NCBI GenBank assembly: GCA_016707525.1 | Contig: JADJHP010000011.1 | Coordinates: forward strand, 161,152 to 225,151 | DNA: 64,000 nucleotides | Direction: 5' to 3' | From: Ignavibacteriota bacterium | GTDB taxonomy: Bacteria > Bacteroidota > Ignavibacteria > UBA10030 > UBA6906 | Part shown: positions 27,397-38,477 of the stretch, in pieces | How positions within the stretch are numbered: the first letter of the stretch is position 1 | Layout: every line of letters begins with the position of its first letter | Position numbers and translations under genes: made by a program | The notes under the pieces: model-generated | Databases searched by the model: none | Seen by the model: only the letters and a program-made list of their open reading frames with translations | Told to the model about the DNA's origin: nothing

Positions 27397-30121
27397 ATGA
27401 ACGACCCGAGAGGCTCAGTTTGGCGAAAGTGGGACTTGCACGTCCACACACCTGCTTCATTCCACTGGAACGAGGGAATCAACATCGCGAAACGCACTCC
27501 CGAAGACCGAGACAAGGTGCTCGACGAGCTCATTGAAAAGGTCGTGGCAAGCGATGTCGCCGTCTTTGGCATTATGGACTACTGGACTTTCGACGGATAC
27601 CTAGCAATCAGGGCGCGGCTCGCGGCGCGTAACCTCACGATTCCAAAGACGATCTTTCCCGGTATGGAACTGCGAATCGAAGCGCCGGTGGATTTTCGCC
27701 TGAACATTCAGGTTGTGCTCTCGGATGCGTTGACCGAGCAACAGTTGCAGGATTTCAAAGCTGCACTCCGTATTGGCGCGATTGACCGAGCCTTGTCCAA
27801 TGAGTCGCTAATTGCATTCGCTCGAACCCTTGACCCGAGCAAAGCACAAGTTCACGGGTTTCAGGAAGCCGATCTGAAGGACGAGCAAAAATTGATTCAA
27901 CTTGGAAGCATGACGGCGTTAGTGACACGCGAGTCGCTCCGTTCGGCAATTAAGCAAGTGCCACCAGACACGTGCTTGGTAATCCTACCCTACGATACTT
28001 CGATGGGTTGTCGAAGCTCGATTGGGAGAAGCACCCGCACGATGACAACTACTTCATGCAAACGGCGCACATGTTCGAGACCCGCGAACCAGAAAATGTT
28101 GACCTCTTTCACGGGCGCGAGACGGAAAAGAACCAGAAATTCTTGCGGGAATTTCCTCAAGACAATGGGAGGTAAACCAAAGCCTGCAATCTCAGGTAGC
28201 GATGCTCACAAAATCGCAGATTACGGGGCGTTTCCTAGCAATCGGATCACTTGGATCAAGGCTGACCCGACGTTCGAGGGTCTCCGGCAAACACTTTACG
28301 AACCTCTGAGTCGAGTCGCCATTTCTACCGACAGGCCGCTTGAACCCCTTCTCGCCATTCGCAAAGTCGTGCTGAACTTCCCCGCCGACACGAAGTTGGT
28401 GAGCGAGGTCCTGAACGACAATCAACCTGACCTCTTCTGCCTTCGCGGGACGACGGAGGTCGCATTTAGCCCCTACCTCACATGTCTGATAGGTGGCAGA
28501 GGCTCGGGGAAAAGCACACTGCTGAACCTGATCCACGAGAAGCTTGAGCCCGGGAAGACGAAGTTCTTTGCCGAAAACAGTCTGACATCTGCGGAAACCG
28601 TCACAATTGCCTCTTGTGTGTCCATTGACGGTGACGCTGAACAGAAGGTGGTAGAGTTTCTTCAGCAAAATGAAATTGAGCAGTTCGCCACCGCCCCGCT
28701 TGGCTTCACCGAGGCGATCTTCAACCGCCTAGCGAAGCGGGACAGGGAGGGGAAACTCGCCGCCGTCGAGGCCGAACTCCTCCCGGCGATGATCGATACC
28801 AGTGCCCAGGCTGACCGGATCAAGGCGCACGATGCCCTGGTTACGCAGATTGCGACCGCCGAAAAGGAACGCGCCACCGCACAGACTCTCATCGCTTCGT
28901 TTGAAAACGAAGAATACCGGAACATCAATACTGAGCTAGGAAACCTGAACAAGGAGCTCCAAGGCCTGCGTAACTGGCGCTTCCGTTTGGAGACACTGAT
29001 CAGCGAGCTTGGCGTGCTGCGGGGGAAGCAGAACTTCCCACCTACTGAGAATCCGAACGCATACGAGGCCGAGTTCTTCGCTCTGCTGAAATCAATCGAT
29101 GGCATATCTGTGCCAATTCAAGGACGCTCGCATCTTGCGGCTGCTGTGGCTCGTGAAGCGGAGCTTTCAGAGTCAGTGGCTAACTTGAGGCAGAAGTTGG
29201 AAGCATTTCTGAAGGGGCGCGGCCTCTCACAGGAGAACCTGGCAGACGTTGGCAAAGCCAACGAACGCGTCGCGCAGATTGAACAGGAGTTGCCGGGGCT
29301 GAAAGTGAAGGAGGCTGAACTGGCAGCTCAGATTGGAGCTTTCTCCACTAAGCGCGACCACGGCTAAGCGTGTGACTGCAGTGACGGGATTGCTCGAACC
29401 TCTGAACAAGACCTTGTCCGAACTTGGCAAAGAGGTTCAGGCGATTGAACTGCGCTATGAGTTCGACGAGATAAAGTTCGATCAGGCCATGACGAAGCAC
29501 GTCCAGGAACTGCTGGGCACGAATGCTCCGCGCATCGACCACCTGGGAAGCATGTTGAATGACATCGATTTTTCGAATCTGACGACGCGAGAAGAGTTTG
29601 TATCGAAACTCCCAGAGAAGCAGGCGACTGCAAAGCTGCTGCATGACTATTTCTCTCTCCCACTGAACTTCGCACTGCTCAAGGTAGAGGCCGAGAATAA
29701 GCTGATGGACTATCGTGCATTCGGCAGAATCCGGGTGTCATACGATGGAAAACCAGTGGAAAGTTCCTCTTTTGGCCAACGATGCACGACCGCGATAGTA
29801 ATCCTGATTCTCCTTGGAAATACGCCTATCGTGATCGATGAGCCGGAGGCTCATTTGGACAGCGCCTTGATTGCTAACTACCTCGTGGAATTAGTCAAGA
29901 CGGCAAAGCTTAACAGGCAGATCATCTTTGCAACTCACAACGCCAACTTTGTAGTCAACGGTGACGCGGAGTTGATACTTGGTTTGGAAATGGGCAACGA
30001 CAAACTGACCAAGATTCAGAGTATCACGATTGAAGATTTGCAGCATCGGGAAAAACTCCTGGCCTTGGAGGGTGGTCCTGAAGCGTTTCTGAAGCGCGAG
30101 CACAGATACGGTATCGCATAG
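27397..30121 (+). CDS. PHP-domain / SMC-like AAA ATPase (TrlF-like) inside the type I locus, frameshifted
   Basis: This is one ~900-residue gene read in shifted frames. The N-terminal PHP phosphoesterase domain has WDLHVHTPASFHW (HxH metal motif), FGIMDYWTFDGY and GSDAHKIADYG. An ABC/SMC ATPase follows: Walker A IGGRGSGKSTLLNLI, a long coiled-coil region, signature-like SSFGQR and Walker B IVIDEPEAHLD, then the H-loop FATHNANF. Between ~28000 and ~28168 the correct sequence is in another frame (KLDWEKHPHDDNYFMQTA), and a further shift occurs at ~29350. PHP-ATPase proteins of this type accompany type I systems, like the tRNase-type RloC/PrrC guards, but their activity is unproven. Confidence 0.75.
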
Positions 30122-30131
30122 AATCCACGCC

Positions 30132-33100
30132 ATGTCACACGCCTACACCGAAGACCAACTCGTCGAGCAGCCCGCCATCGGGCTTTTTGCCGCGCTTGGC
30201 TGGCAGACGGTGTCGGCAATGGAAGAGATCTTCGGCCCCGGCGGCACGCTCGGTCGCGAGACCAAGAGCGAGGTGGTGCTGGTGGACCGCCTGCGCGCGG
30301 CGCTTACCACGCTCAACCCCGGACTGCCGCCGGAGGCGATCCAAACCGCGATCGACGAACTCGTCCGCGACCGCTCCGCCATGAGCCTGGAGGCCGCCAA
30401 CCGCGAGGTCTACCGGCTGCTGAAGGATGGCATCCCGGTCTCCATTCCCGACCGCGAGCATGGTGGGCAAAAGACCGAACGCCTGCGCGCGGTGGATTGG
30501 GCACACCCGGAGAAGAACGACTTCCTGCTGGTCAGCCAGTTCAGCGTCGTCGGCAGCCTCTACACCTGCCGGCCTGACTTGGTGGGCTTCGTCAACGGTC
30601 TGCCCTGGGTGGTAATCGAACTCAAGAAACCCGGTGTGCCGGCGCGGTCGGCCTTCGACGAAAACCTGACGCATTACAAGAAGGAAATTCCGCAGCTCTT
30701 CTGGTTCAACGCCTTCCTCATCGCCAGCAACGGCACCGACAGCCGCGTAGGTTCTCTCACAGCCGACTGGGAACGCTTCTTCGAGTGGAAACGCATTGAG
30801 CGCGAGGACGAGCCGCGCCGCGTGTCGCTGGAAGTAATGCTCCGCGGTACCTGCGACCGCGCCCGTCTGCTCGACCTGGTGGAGAACTTCACCCTGTTCT
30901 CCGAGCACAAGGCCGGGTTGGTGAAGGTGCTCGGTCAGAACCACCAGTTCCTCGGCGTCAACAACGCCATCGCATCCATGCTGGAAGCCCGCAAGCTGGG
31001 CCACGGGCGCGGCGGCGTGTTCTGGCAGACCCAAGGCAGCGGCAAGAGTTTTTCCATGGTGTTCTTCGCGCAGAAAATATTGCGCAAGCTCGCCGGCAAC
31101 TGGACCTTCGTGGTCGTCACCGATCGGGTGGAGCTAGACGAGCAGATCGCCAGGACCTTCAAGACCGTGGGCGCGGTGAGCGAGGCCGAGGGCGACCAGT
31201 GCCACGCCGTCAGCGGCGCACACCTGCGCGAGCTGCTGCGCGGAAATCACCGCTACGTGTTCACGCTGATCCATAAGTTCCAGTTGCTGGAGGTCCTGAC
31301 AGAACGCACGGATGTTATCGTACTTCACCGATGAGGCGCACCGCAGCCAGTACGACACCCTTGCGTTGAACATGCGGCCGCCCTGCCGAATGCGATGTTC
31401 CTGGCCTTCACCGGCACACCGTTGATCGCACGCGAAGAACGTACCCGGGAGGTGTTCGGCGATTACGTGTCGATCTACGACTTCCAACAGTCGGTGGAGG
31501 ACGGCGCTACGGTGCCGCTCTTCTACGAGAACCGTACGCCGGAGCTGCACCTGATCAACCCCGACCTCAACGAGGATATCTACCGACTGATCGAAGATGC
31601 AGCCCTCGATGAGGACCAGGAGACCGCCCTGGAACGGGTGCTGGGGCGGCAATATCACCTGATCACGCGCGACGACCGGCTGGAGACGGTGGCTCAGGAT
31701 ATCGTGCAGAACTACCTCGGTCGCAGTCCACTCGGCGGGACGGTTGGCAAGGCGATGGTGATCTCCATCGACAAGGCTACGGCGCTGAAGATGTACAACA
31801 AGGTACAGGCGTACTGGGCCGCGGAAACGGATCGGGTTCAGAAGGAACTTGGCGAGCTCGCATATCTCCCACGCAGCAAAGATCTGACCGTGGAACAAAC
31901 GCGCCGCGATGCGCGCATTGCAGAACTGAAAGCGCGGCTGAAGGTGCTCACAACAACGGATATGGCGGTCGTCGTCTCGCCCGGACAGAACGAGATCGCC
32001 CAGATGAAGGCGCTTGGCCTCGATATCGAACCGCATCGCCGGCGGATGAACGAGTCGCAACCGGGACTCGACGAGAAGTTCAAGGACACCGAAGACCCGC
32101 TGCGCCTGGTGTTTGTCTGCGCAATGTGGCTCACGGGGTTCGATGCGCCGGGTTGCGCGGCGATCTACCTCGACAAGCCGATGCGCAACCACACGCTGAT
32201 GCAGACGATCGCCCGCGCGAACCGGGTCTTCCCCGGCAAACACAGCGGCATGATCGTGGACTACGCGAATGTCTTCGCCTCGCTGGAGAAGGCGCTGGCG
32301 ATCTATGGCGCGGGCAAGGGGGGTGCGAGTCCGATACAGGACAAAAAGCAATTGGTCGTGGCCCTGCGGGAAGCAATCAAGGAGACCACATCGTTCTGCG
32401 CACGGCAGAAGGTGGATCTTACCGCTCTTGAGGCGCTGCCCCCGGGTGGCATGGAACGGCTGGAGGCGGTGGAACGCGCCATCGATGTGCTGATTGCTCC
32501 CGAAGATGTGCGGCGTGATTTCTTCAGTCACGAGCGTTTGGTGAGCACGCTTTATCATGCCGTTAAGCCCGATCTGTCCGCACTGGAGTTCTCGCTCCGC
32601 GTGTGGCCGGGATCGTGACGCTGGCTGCGGCCATTCGGGCAAAACTCAGTCCTGACCCGCCTGATATTGCCGTGATCCTGAGGCAGATCTCCACGCTACT
32701 GGATGATTCCATCACCGGACTCACCATCCGTGATGGCGGAACACCGGCAATGGATCTCTCGAAGATCAACTTCGAGGCTCTTGCGAAGCGGTTCAAAGAT
32801 TCGAAGCACAGGAACACGGACCTGGAAGCACTGAAGGCAGCGATCCGCGCCAGACTGGAAGTGCTCTTACAGCAAAACCGCACTCGTACCGACTTCTCGG
32901 AGATCTTTGAGGAACTGATCGAGAGCTACAATGCCGGCAGCCGGAATATCCAGGAACTGTTCGATGAATTGCTGAAGCTCTCGAACAGTCTGAATGAGGA
33001 GCAGGAGCGGCATGTGCGTGAGAACCTGACCGAAGAAGAATTGGTTATCTTCGACATCCTTACCCGTCCCACTCCCGAGCTGACGACCAAAAAGCGGAAT

Positions 33101-33338
33101 GAGGTGAAGAAGGTTGCCCGGCAACTGCTCGCGCGACTCAAGGAACTGCTGGTTCCACTCGGCGGCTGAAGGCCGCGGCGCGTCCTCGCGTTGAAGCTCG
33201 CCATCGAAGATACCTGACTCAGGCCTCCCGCGGGCCTACGCGCCGGAGATCTATCGTCAGAAGTGTTCAGCGGTATTCGAGCACATCTATGAGAGCTACC
33301 CGGAGCGGAATGCCGGGATCTACGGCGGGATGTCATAG
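30132..33338 (+). CDS. hsdR: Type I restriction endonuclease HsdR, several frameshifts
   Basis: This is a ~1065-residue motor and nuclease subunit. The N-terminal nuclease domain has CRPDLVGFVNGLPWVVIELK (PD-x-ExK). The helicase has Walker A WQTQGSGKS, TDRVELDEQI, and DEAH at ~31336 in a shifted frame (TDEAHRSQYD). FLAFTGTPL follows from 31395, and the DAPGCAAIYLDKPM and QTIARANRVFPGK motifs follow in the third frame. The C-terminal helical part occupies 32603-33169. The true C-terminus, FEHIYESYPERNAGIYGG, ends at 33338. Breaks at ~31320, 31385, ~32600 and 33170-33230 each look like a single-base change at or beside a short homopolymer. HsdR cuts DNA after ATP-driven translocation. Confidence 0.88.
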
Positions 33339-33360
33339 GAAAGAGATGGCATCTCTTTCC
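33338..33360 (+). terminator. Perfect 10-bp hairpin at the hsdR stop codon
   Basis: GGAAAGAGAT (33338-33347) pairs with ATCTCTTTCC (33351-33360) around a 3-base loop and begins on the last base of the hsdR stop. No T-run follows. The next 267 bases hold no gene I can support. Confidence 0.4.
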
Positions 33361-33627
33361 AGGCAATCTCAGACTCTCACACTCATTCGATTCGGCCTGG
33401 GTCCAACCCCTAACTAGCGATGCGGTTTCTTCAACCTGTTATGATGTTAGGGCGCTTGATGCACAGATGCACGTAGAGATCGAAGTCCGAAATCTCCGTA
33501 AAACACGACGGTCACCAACGGCGAGGGCTTCGGGCCGGACCAGGCTCCATCGCGTGGACGATGGCGATACACACGTCACCTCATTCAGCAGAGCCCACCT
33601 CGTGAGGTTCAGCTTGCCAGACATAAA

Positions 33628-34768
33628 GTGCGCACGGTCACTCTTCTCTCGATGTTGTTCTGCCTGGAGCTGATGCACGCTCAGGTACCCGACTCGTTGA
33701 CATTGCGCCACGCCGTCTCAATTCGTGATACCATTGTATACACACGCGTTGTCCGTTTCGACGATCGGACGCATCTGTTCCACGTCCGGGACTACTTCGA
33801 AAGTGGACAGATCCAGATGAATGCCTTTATAGCTCCTTCGACAAACGGGTGAAGGAGGAGTATCAGTGCAACTACCACACGAATACCAAGGAAGGGCCGT
33901 ACACGGAGTGGTACCGAAACGGCCACAAGAGATTTGAGGGCCGATTCGCGAGGGGGAGACGAAACGGCGCGAGCACGTCCTGGTATGAGAGTGGGCAGAA
34001 GGAAGCGGAGGAACACTGGCTCAAGGGACAATTGCACGGCCAGGTCACGTATTGGTCGCGCACTGGGGACGTACAGTTCGTTTCGACGTTCCGACACGGC
34101 ATGAACAAGCATCCCAGGTCCGTCAGCTATCGATACCTGTCGTACCTCCCGGACGATTACGGGGCGGACACCCTTAAGAAGTGGCCGCTTGTCATTTACC
34201 TGCACGGAGGATCAGACCGGGGTGCCGATCTGAACAAGCTTTGTACTCATCCGGGATTCCTGATCAGGTATACAGGGGACGGAAGTTCACGTTCATCATG
34301 CTCGCCCCTCAGTGTCCCGAACACCTCAGATGGTCGACCGATGACTGGTTTGAGAACTTCTACAAGGAAGCAAATACCAGTTTCAGGATCGATGCAGACA
34401 GGGTCTATCTGACCGGGCCGAGCCTGGGAGGTTCGGGTACCTGGTACATTGCTGCCCGGTATCCAGAGAAATTTGCAGCCGTTGTCTCGATAAGCGGCTT
34501 CACGAGTACCCTCAGTTACATCGATGAGAACATTGACAAACTGCTTGACATGCCGGTGTGGGCCTTCCACGGGAGGCTGGACACCGTCGTCCCGTTCGAG
34601 GAGACGGAGCGAATCGTGAAGAGACTGGAGAGAAGGAACAGGAACCTGCGATTTTCGGCGGAACCTGATGTCGGCCACGAGATCCACTGGCAGGTCTATC
34701 CGGGTCAGGACATCTACGACTGGTTCCTACGACAGGACAAGGGATCGTCGGGTGCCTCCGCGCCCTAA
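33628..34768 (+). CDS. Secreted esterase with MORN-like (YwqK-type) repeats, two frameshifts
   Basis: The locus encodes ~380 residues. A signal peptide (TVTLLSMLFCLELMHA) is followed by MORN-like repeats: YFESGQIQMNAF, WYRNGHKRFEGRFARGRRNG and WYESGQKEAEEHWLKGQLHG. An alpha/beta-hydrolase then has LPLVIYLHGGSDRG-like oxyanion sequence, the nucleophile elbow GPSLGGSGTW (Ser), GRLDTVVP (Asp) and GHEIHW (His). The hydrolase part resembles secreted predicted peptidase/esterase (PHB-depolymerase-like) enzymes. Frame breaks at ~33850 and ~34275 are probably single-base errors. The GTG at 33628 is the best start. Its natural substrate is unknown. Confidence 0.7.
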
Positions 34769-34958
34769 TCAGCGGCTGCAACCCGCCAAAATGCAGGCGG
34801 GATCTACGCCCTGGCGCGGCGTCGGGGGCACCGAGGTTGTGACTGACCCTGTAATAGGTTCTGGTTGTTTGCGATTACACAGCCGTTTCGCGGCGCAGGT
34901 GAGCCGCGAGCCGTGAGTCGATCACCGTCATCCGGCACGTACGTAGCGAAGGTTCACA

Positions 34959-35520
34959 ATGGCAATTGACAAGATCCCGTATGCGTCACTCTCCGACCTC
35001 CTGGCCAATGAGCCTATGGCAGAGGAGGATATTCCGACCGCAAAGATCATCAAACGATTGAAACATGTCCGGGTTGACAAGGAGCTTTCACGGGGCGAGT
35101 TTCTGGACATCTGCTATTGGAAGAGCCCTCGTGGTATCCAGGCGATGCGAGAGGAATTCTGGAACAGTTGTCGAACAGACCACGCAAAAGGTCTTCGCAA
35201 CAAGGAGTGAGATGCGAAAGATCGAACTCCTGACCAGTCTGGAGGGGGTCAGTATTCCGACAGCGTCAGCGATCATGACCCTGACCGATCCATTGAGGTA
35301 CGGAGTGATCGACATCAGGGTCTGGCAATTGCTGCACACATTGGGGTCGGTACCATCGAATCCCAAAGGGCAGAAGTTCTCTTTTCAGCATTGGGATCAA
35401 TTCCTCCAGATCTTACGCCACCATGCACGCCAACGCAAGATGCCGACGAGGCTGATCGAGTTGACACTCTTTGAATATCACCGCGATCACCAATTGGGAA
35501 CACTCTATGGTGGCGGGTAG
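34959..35520 (+). CDS. Helix-hairpin-helix (DNA-glycosylase-like) protein, frameshifted
   Basis: The locus encodes ~187 residues. The first part is IDKIPYASLSDLLANEP and a following helical stretch. After a frame break at ~35140-35160, the second part contains LLTSLEGVSIPTASAIMTLT and YGVIDIRVWQLLHTLG. The L-x-x-L-x-G-V-x-x-x-T-A pattern is a helix-hairpin-helix motif as in HhH-GPD glycosylases. I cannot tell whether it is catalytic. It precedes the DUF488 gene by 82 bp on the same strand, a pairing seen in defence-type neighbourhoods. Confidence 0.55.
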
Positions 35521-35602
35521 GGGGCAGAGGCCGTGCGAATAGTCTCATTTGTGAGCTTGGCAGTAATCCAGCAATTGCAGAAGTTCGGAAGGAGGTAACA
35601 GC

Positions 35603-35998
35603 ATGATTCGAACAAAGAGCGTATTCTCTCCGATTGACAAAAAGCGAGATGGCCTTCGGCTTCTCGTGACCAGGTATCGTGGGAGGTATATGCCGACTTC
35701 TCGATACGACGTTTGGATGCCAAATCTTGCTCCGAGCGAGCGGCTTCTAAAACAGATGCAGACCGGACGGATGGCCTGGTCTTCGTTCGCAAAGAGATAT
35801 CGCGCGGAGATCTTCGAAGGAGGCTCCTTCGATGGACGGAATGCAACCATCAAGAATCATGGACAAAAGTTCACCCTTCGTTTGCTGAAATCCCTTTCGA
35901 TAAAGGGCTCCGTGACCCTCCTTTGTCATTGCGCTGAAGACCAGACGCAATGTCATCGGCACATTCTGGCAAAGATCATCGGAAGCAAGAAAGTCTGA
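35603..35998 (+). CDS. DUF488-family protein
   Basis: A 131-residue protein. The C-terminal LLCHCAEDQTQCHRHILAK is the diagnostic DUF488 motif (LxCxE...CHR), and TSRYDVWMPNLAPSERLLK fits the family core. The function is unknown. The ribosome site GGAAGGAGGTAA is very strong. It lies behind the HhH protein and may form an operon with it. Confidence 0.85.
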   Translation: MIRTKSVFSPIDKKRDGLRLLVTRYRGRYMPTSRYDVWMPNLAPSERLLKQMQTGRMAWSSFAKRYRAEIFEGGSFDGRNATIKNHGQKFTLRLLKSLSIKGSVTLLCHCAEDQTQCHRHILAKIIGSKKV

Positions 35999-36116
35999 CG
36001 GATCTCTCACGCAGACCAATCATTAAGCAATACTTAAGAGTTCACGTTGAGAAATTCTTGCAGATGAACCACTGAAGTATGAAGCCCATTCCAATAGTTG
36101 ATTCTGGAGGGGTGCA

Positions 36117-37091
36117 GTGATCTCCCGCGCTCAGGGCTGCCTCCTCGGCCAACTCGCCGGCGACGCGCTCGGCAGCCTTGTCGAGTTCCGTTCAGCCGCG
36201 GATATCCGCCGCGCATATCCGAACGGCGTGCGCGATCTCGCCGACGGCGGTACGTGGAACACGATCGCCGGCCAGCCGACGGACGATTCCGAGATGGCAC
36301 TCCTTCTTGCCCGCATGCTGGTCGAGCGCGGAACGTACGATCCCCACGCGGCTCTCGAGGCATACAAGTTTTGGCTGAACTCTGGCCCATTCGACTGCGG
36401 CTCTACGATACGGTCCGCCCTCCACGGTCACCTGAATCCCGAGAGCCAGGCGAATGGGGCATTGATGCGGATCAGCCCCCTCGGGATCTTCGGCGCCAAC
36501 CACCCCCTCGAATCAGTTGCAGAATGGGCGCGTCAGGATGCAGCGCTGACACACCAGCACCCGGTGTGCCTGCAGGTCAATGCACTCTATAGTATGGCGG
36601 TCGCGCACGCGATCAAGACCGGCCCCGAACCGGGCACGCTTTACGAGTGCATCGCAGGATGGGCCTCGGACCTCGATGTGGATCGATCCCTCCGCGACGT
36701 GATCAAGGCGGCTGCCGGAGATCCACACCCAGAATACACCCGCCAACAGGGCTGGGTGCTGATCGCTTTCCACAACGCCCTCTGGCAACTGCTCCACGCT
36801 CCCAATCTCGAAGAGGGTGTGGTGGATACGGTGATGCGCGGCGGTGATACCGATACGAATGCCGCGATCTGCGGCGCACTCCTGGGCGCGGTGTACGGCC
36901 TCGATGCCGTCCCCCAACGATGGGTGGAACGCCTCCTCCATTGCCGCCCGGAAGCAGGCCAACCCGGCGTACACCACCCGCGGCCAGCATGCTTCTGGCC
37001 TGTGGATGCTCTGGATCTCGCGATGCACCTGGTCTCAGGTCAGGGTACGGTACGAACCGCTACTGCAAATGTGGAGAGAACTCTCTCATGA
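36117..37091 (+). CDS. ADP-ribosylglycohydrolase (DraG/ARH family)
   Basis: A 324-residue enzyme that removes ADP-ribose from proteins or nucleic acids. The Mg2+-binding motifs are complete: TDDSEMALLLA at 55-65, GCxLGQLAGDALG at the N-terminus, and GGDTDTNAAICGALLGA near 255. The GTG at 36117 is preceded by GGAGG at the right distance. It overlaps the next gene by four bases (ATGA), so the two are translationally coupled. The target is unknown. Confidence 0.92.
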   Translation: MISRAQGCLLGQLAGDALGSLVEFRSAADIRRAYPNGVRDLADGGTWNTIAGQPTDDSEMALLLARMLVERGTYDPHAALEAYKFWLNSGPFDCGSTIRSALHGHLNPESQANGALMRISPLGIFGANHPLESVAEWARQDAALTHQHPVCLQVNALYSMAVAHAIKTGPEPGTLYECIAGWASDLDVDRSLRDVIKAAAGDPHPEYTRQQGWVLIAFHNALWQLLHAPNLEEGVVDTVMRGGDTDTNAAICGALLGAVYGLDAVPQRWVERLLHCRPEAGQPGVHHPRPACFWPVDALDLAMHLVSGQGTVRTATANVERTLS

Positions 37092-37708
37092 ACCATCTGC
37101 TGACCACATTCGAAATACTCGTCACCGTCGTTGCTCCTCTCCTCGTGCTCTACCTGAGGGGAAGGTGGAAACAACAAACGATGTTGGCGTGCGTGTCGAC
37201 GATTCCGGTCTTGTGGTATTTCGTCTACGCGCCTATACATGAGCTGAGTCACCTGCTCGCCGCGTACCTCGTTGGTGCCCGGATCCTCGATGTCAAACTC
37301 ATTCCCAGCTTCTGGCTCGGAGAAACTGCCGTGGCATGGATCAGAGCAGAGGGCTTCACGAGCGAATGGACCCGGTTGATCATGACCGCCTCGCCCTACG
37401 TTCTCGATCTCGTGAGTATTGCTGTTGGCATGTACATCCTTCAACGGAAACTCTCCCGAAACGCGTTTCTTATCGGGTTCCTGTTCATGGTGCTGTGTCT
37501 GAGACCCGCCTTTGACCTTGTATGCGAAACCATTGGATATGCCTCAGGCTTCCGGGGCGATCTGTATCATATCGCTCTCTCAATCGGTGGCCCCGCTACG
37601 TGGACCCTCCTGACACTCTCAATTGTGTTTTCAGCGTATGCTATTGTCATCGTTCTGGAGAGGTTCAAGGGATTTCCACCGGCTGACGCACCGGTGGTGG
37701 CAACCTGA
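37088..37708 (+). CDS. Integral membrane protein with HELSH zinc-peptidase motif
   Basis: A 206-residue protein with about five hydrophobic helices. The sequence APIHELSHLLAAYLVGARILDV places an HExxH-type motif (His51-Glu-Leu-Ser-His55) at the membrane edge, as in site-2-protease-like M50 peptidases. A second motif (Asp in PAFDLVCE) could supply the third ligand, but the usual NPDG is absent. Coupling to the ADP-ribosylglycohydrolase is clear from the four-base overlap. It may be a non-canonical or inactive peptidase. Confidence 0.55.
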   Translation: MNHLLTTFEILVTVVAPLLVLYLRGRWKQQTMLACVSTIPVLWYFVYAPIHELSHLLAAYLVGARILDVKLIPSFWLGETAVAWIRAEGFTSEWTRLIMTASPYVLDLVSIAVGMYILQRKLSRNAFLIGFLFMVLCLRPAFDLVCETIGYASGFRGDLYHIALSIGGPATWTLLTLSIVFSAYAIVIVLERFKGFPPADAPVVAT

Positions 37709-37778
37709 TCGGCGATCGTTCCCGCCACCAGGTTGGCTGGCTCGATGGCGCCGCTATTAAAATTTAGCCACGAACTCT

Positions 37779-37799
37779 GAATAGCACGTTCCGCTATTC
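37779..37799. promoter_or_regulatory. Perfect GAATAGC hairpin and adjacent near-palindrome
   Basis: GAATAGC (37779-37785) and GCTATTC (37793-37799) pair around a 7-base loop, and GCTATTAAAATTTAGC at ~37753-37768 is nearly palindromic. The AATAGC/GCTATT words echo the structure at 15817-15867. It lies between the membrane protein and DinB; its function is unknown. Confidence 0.35.
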
Positions 37800-37939
37800 A
37801 CGTGAGTTAAGTACTGTTCTCAGTCCCCCGAATTCGCTACGTTTATGTGATTCCGGCATCGGCCGGGACCAAAGAAGAATGCCGCCACCGCTTCCCTCCC
37901 CGAAGGCATTCGGACATCCACCATGGACGGAGGAAACAT

Positions 37940-38440
37940 ATGATCGCCTTGACCGAACTGCTTGCCTACGACCGCTGGGCCAATCACAAGATCCTCGAGG
38001 CGGTCACGAAACTCGACACCGTCCAGTTCACAAAACCGATGGGTGGGAGCTTCGGCTCGGTGCGCGATACACTCGTGCATCTGGTCTGGGCGGAATGGAT
38101 ATGGACGAAACGCTGGAAGGGGACATCACCCCAGGAACGCGCCGATCCACGGGATTTCCCGACCGCCGAGTCCATTGCGAAATACATGGAAGAGATCGAA
38201 GCCGTCCAGGCAAAGATCTTCGTTAACGGCGATCCGTATATGCGCGGCATACACGTCCGGTACACCAATCTGAAACAGGAGATCTGGGAATACAGCCTCG
38301 AGGATATGGTCCACCACCTCACGTTCCATTCCGCATACCACCGCGGACAGATCGCCACGTTGCTCCGCCAACTCGGCGAGGTGCCGCCAACAACGGACTA
38401 CCTCGTCTATCTGGATGAGACACGCGGCCCGAAACAGTAA
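37940..38440 (+). CDS. DinB-family protein
   Basis: A 166-residue four-helix-bundle protein. The DinB metal-site histidines are visible: His in DTLVHLVWAEWIW and the pair in MVHHLTFHSAYHRGQIATLLRQLG. The family includes thiol transferases and metal-dependent enzymes; this member cannot be assigned. The GGAGGAAACAT ribosome site is strong. It is followed 37 bp later by the GH97 gene and may be co-transcribed with it. Confidence 0.88.
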   Translation: MIALTELLAYDRWANHKILEAVTKLDTVQFTKPMGGSFGSVRDTLVHLVWAEWIWTKRWKGTSPQERADPRDFPTAESIAKYMEEIEAVQAKIFVNGDPYMRGIHVRYTNLKQEIWEYSLEDMVHHLTFHSAYHRGQIATLLRQLGEVPPTTDYLVYLDETRGPKQ

Positions 38441-38477
38441 CGACAATCGATTCCAGACACCACTGCCCCCGAGGGAC

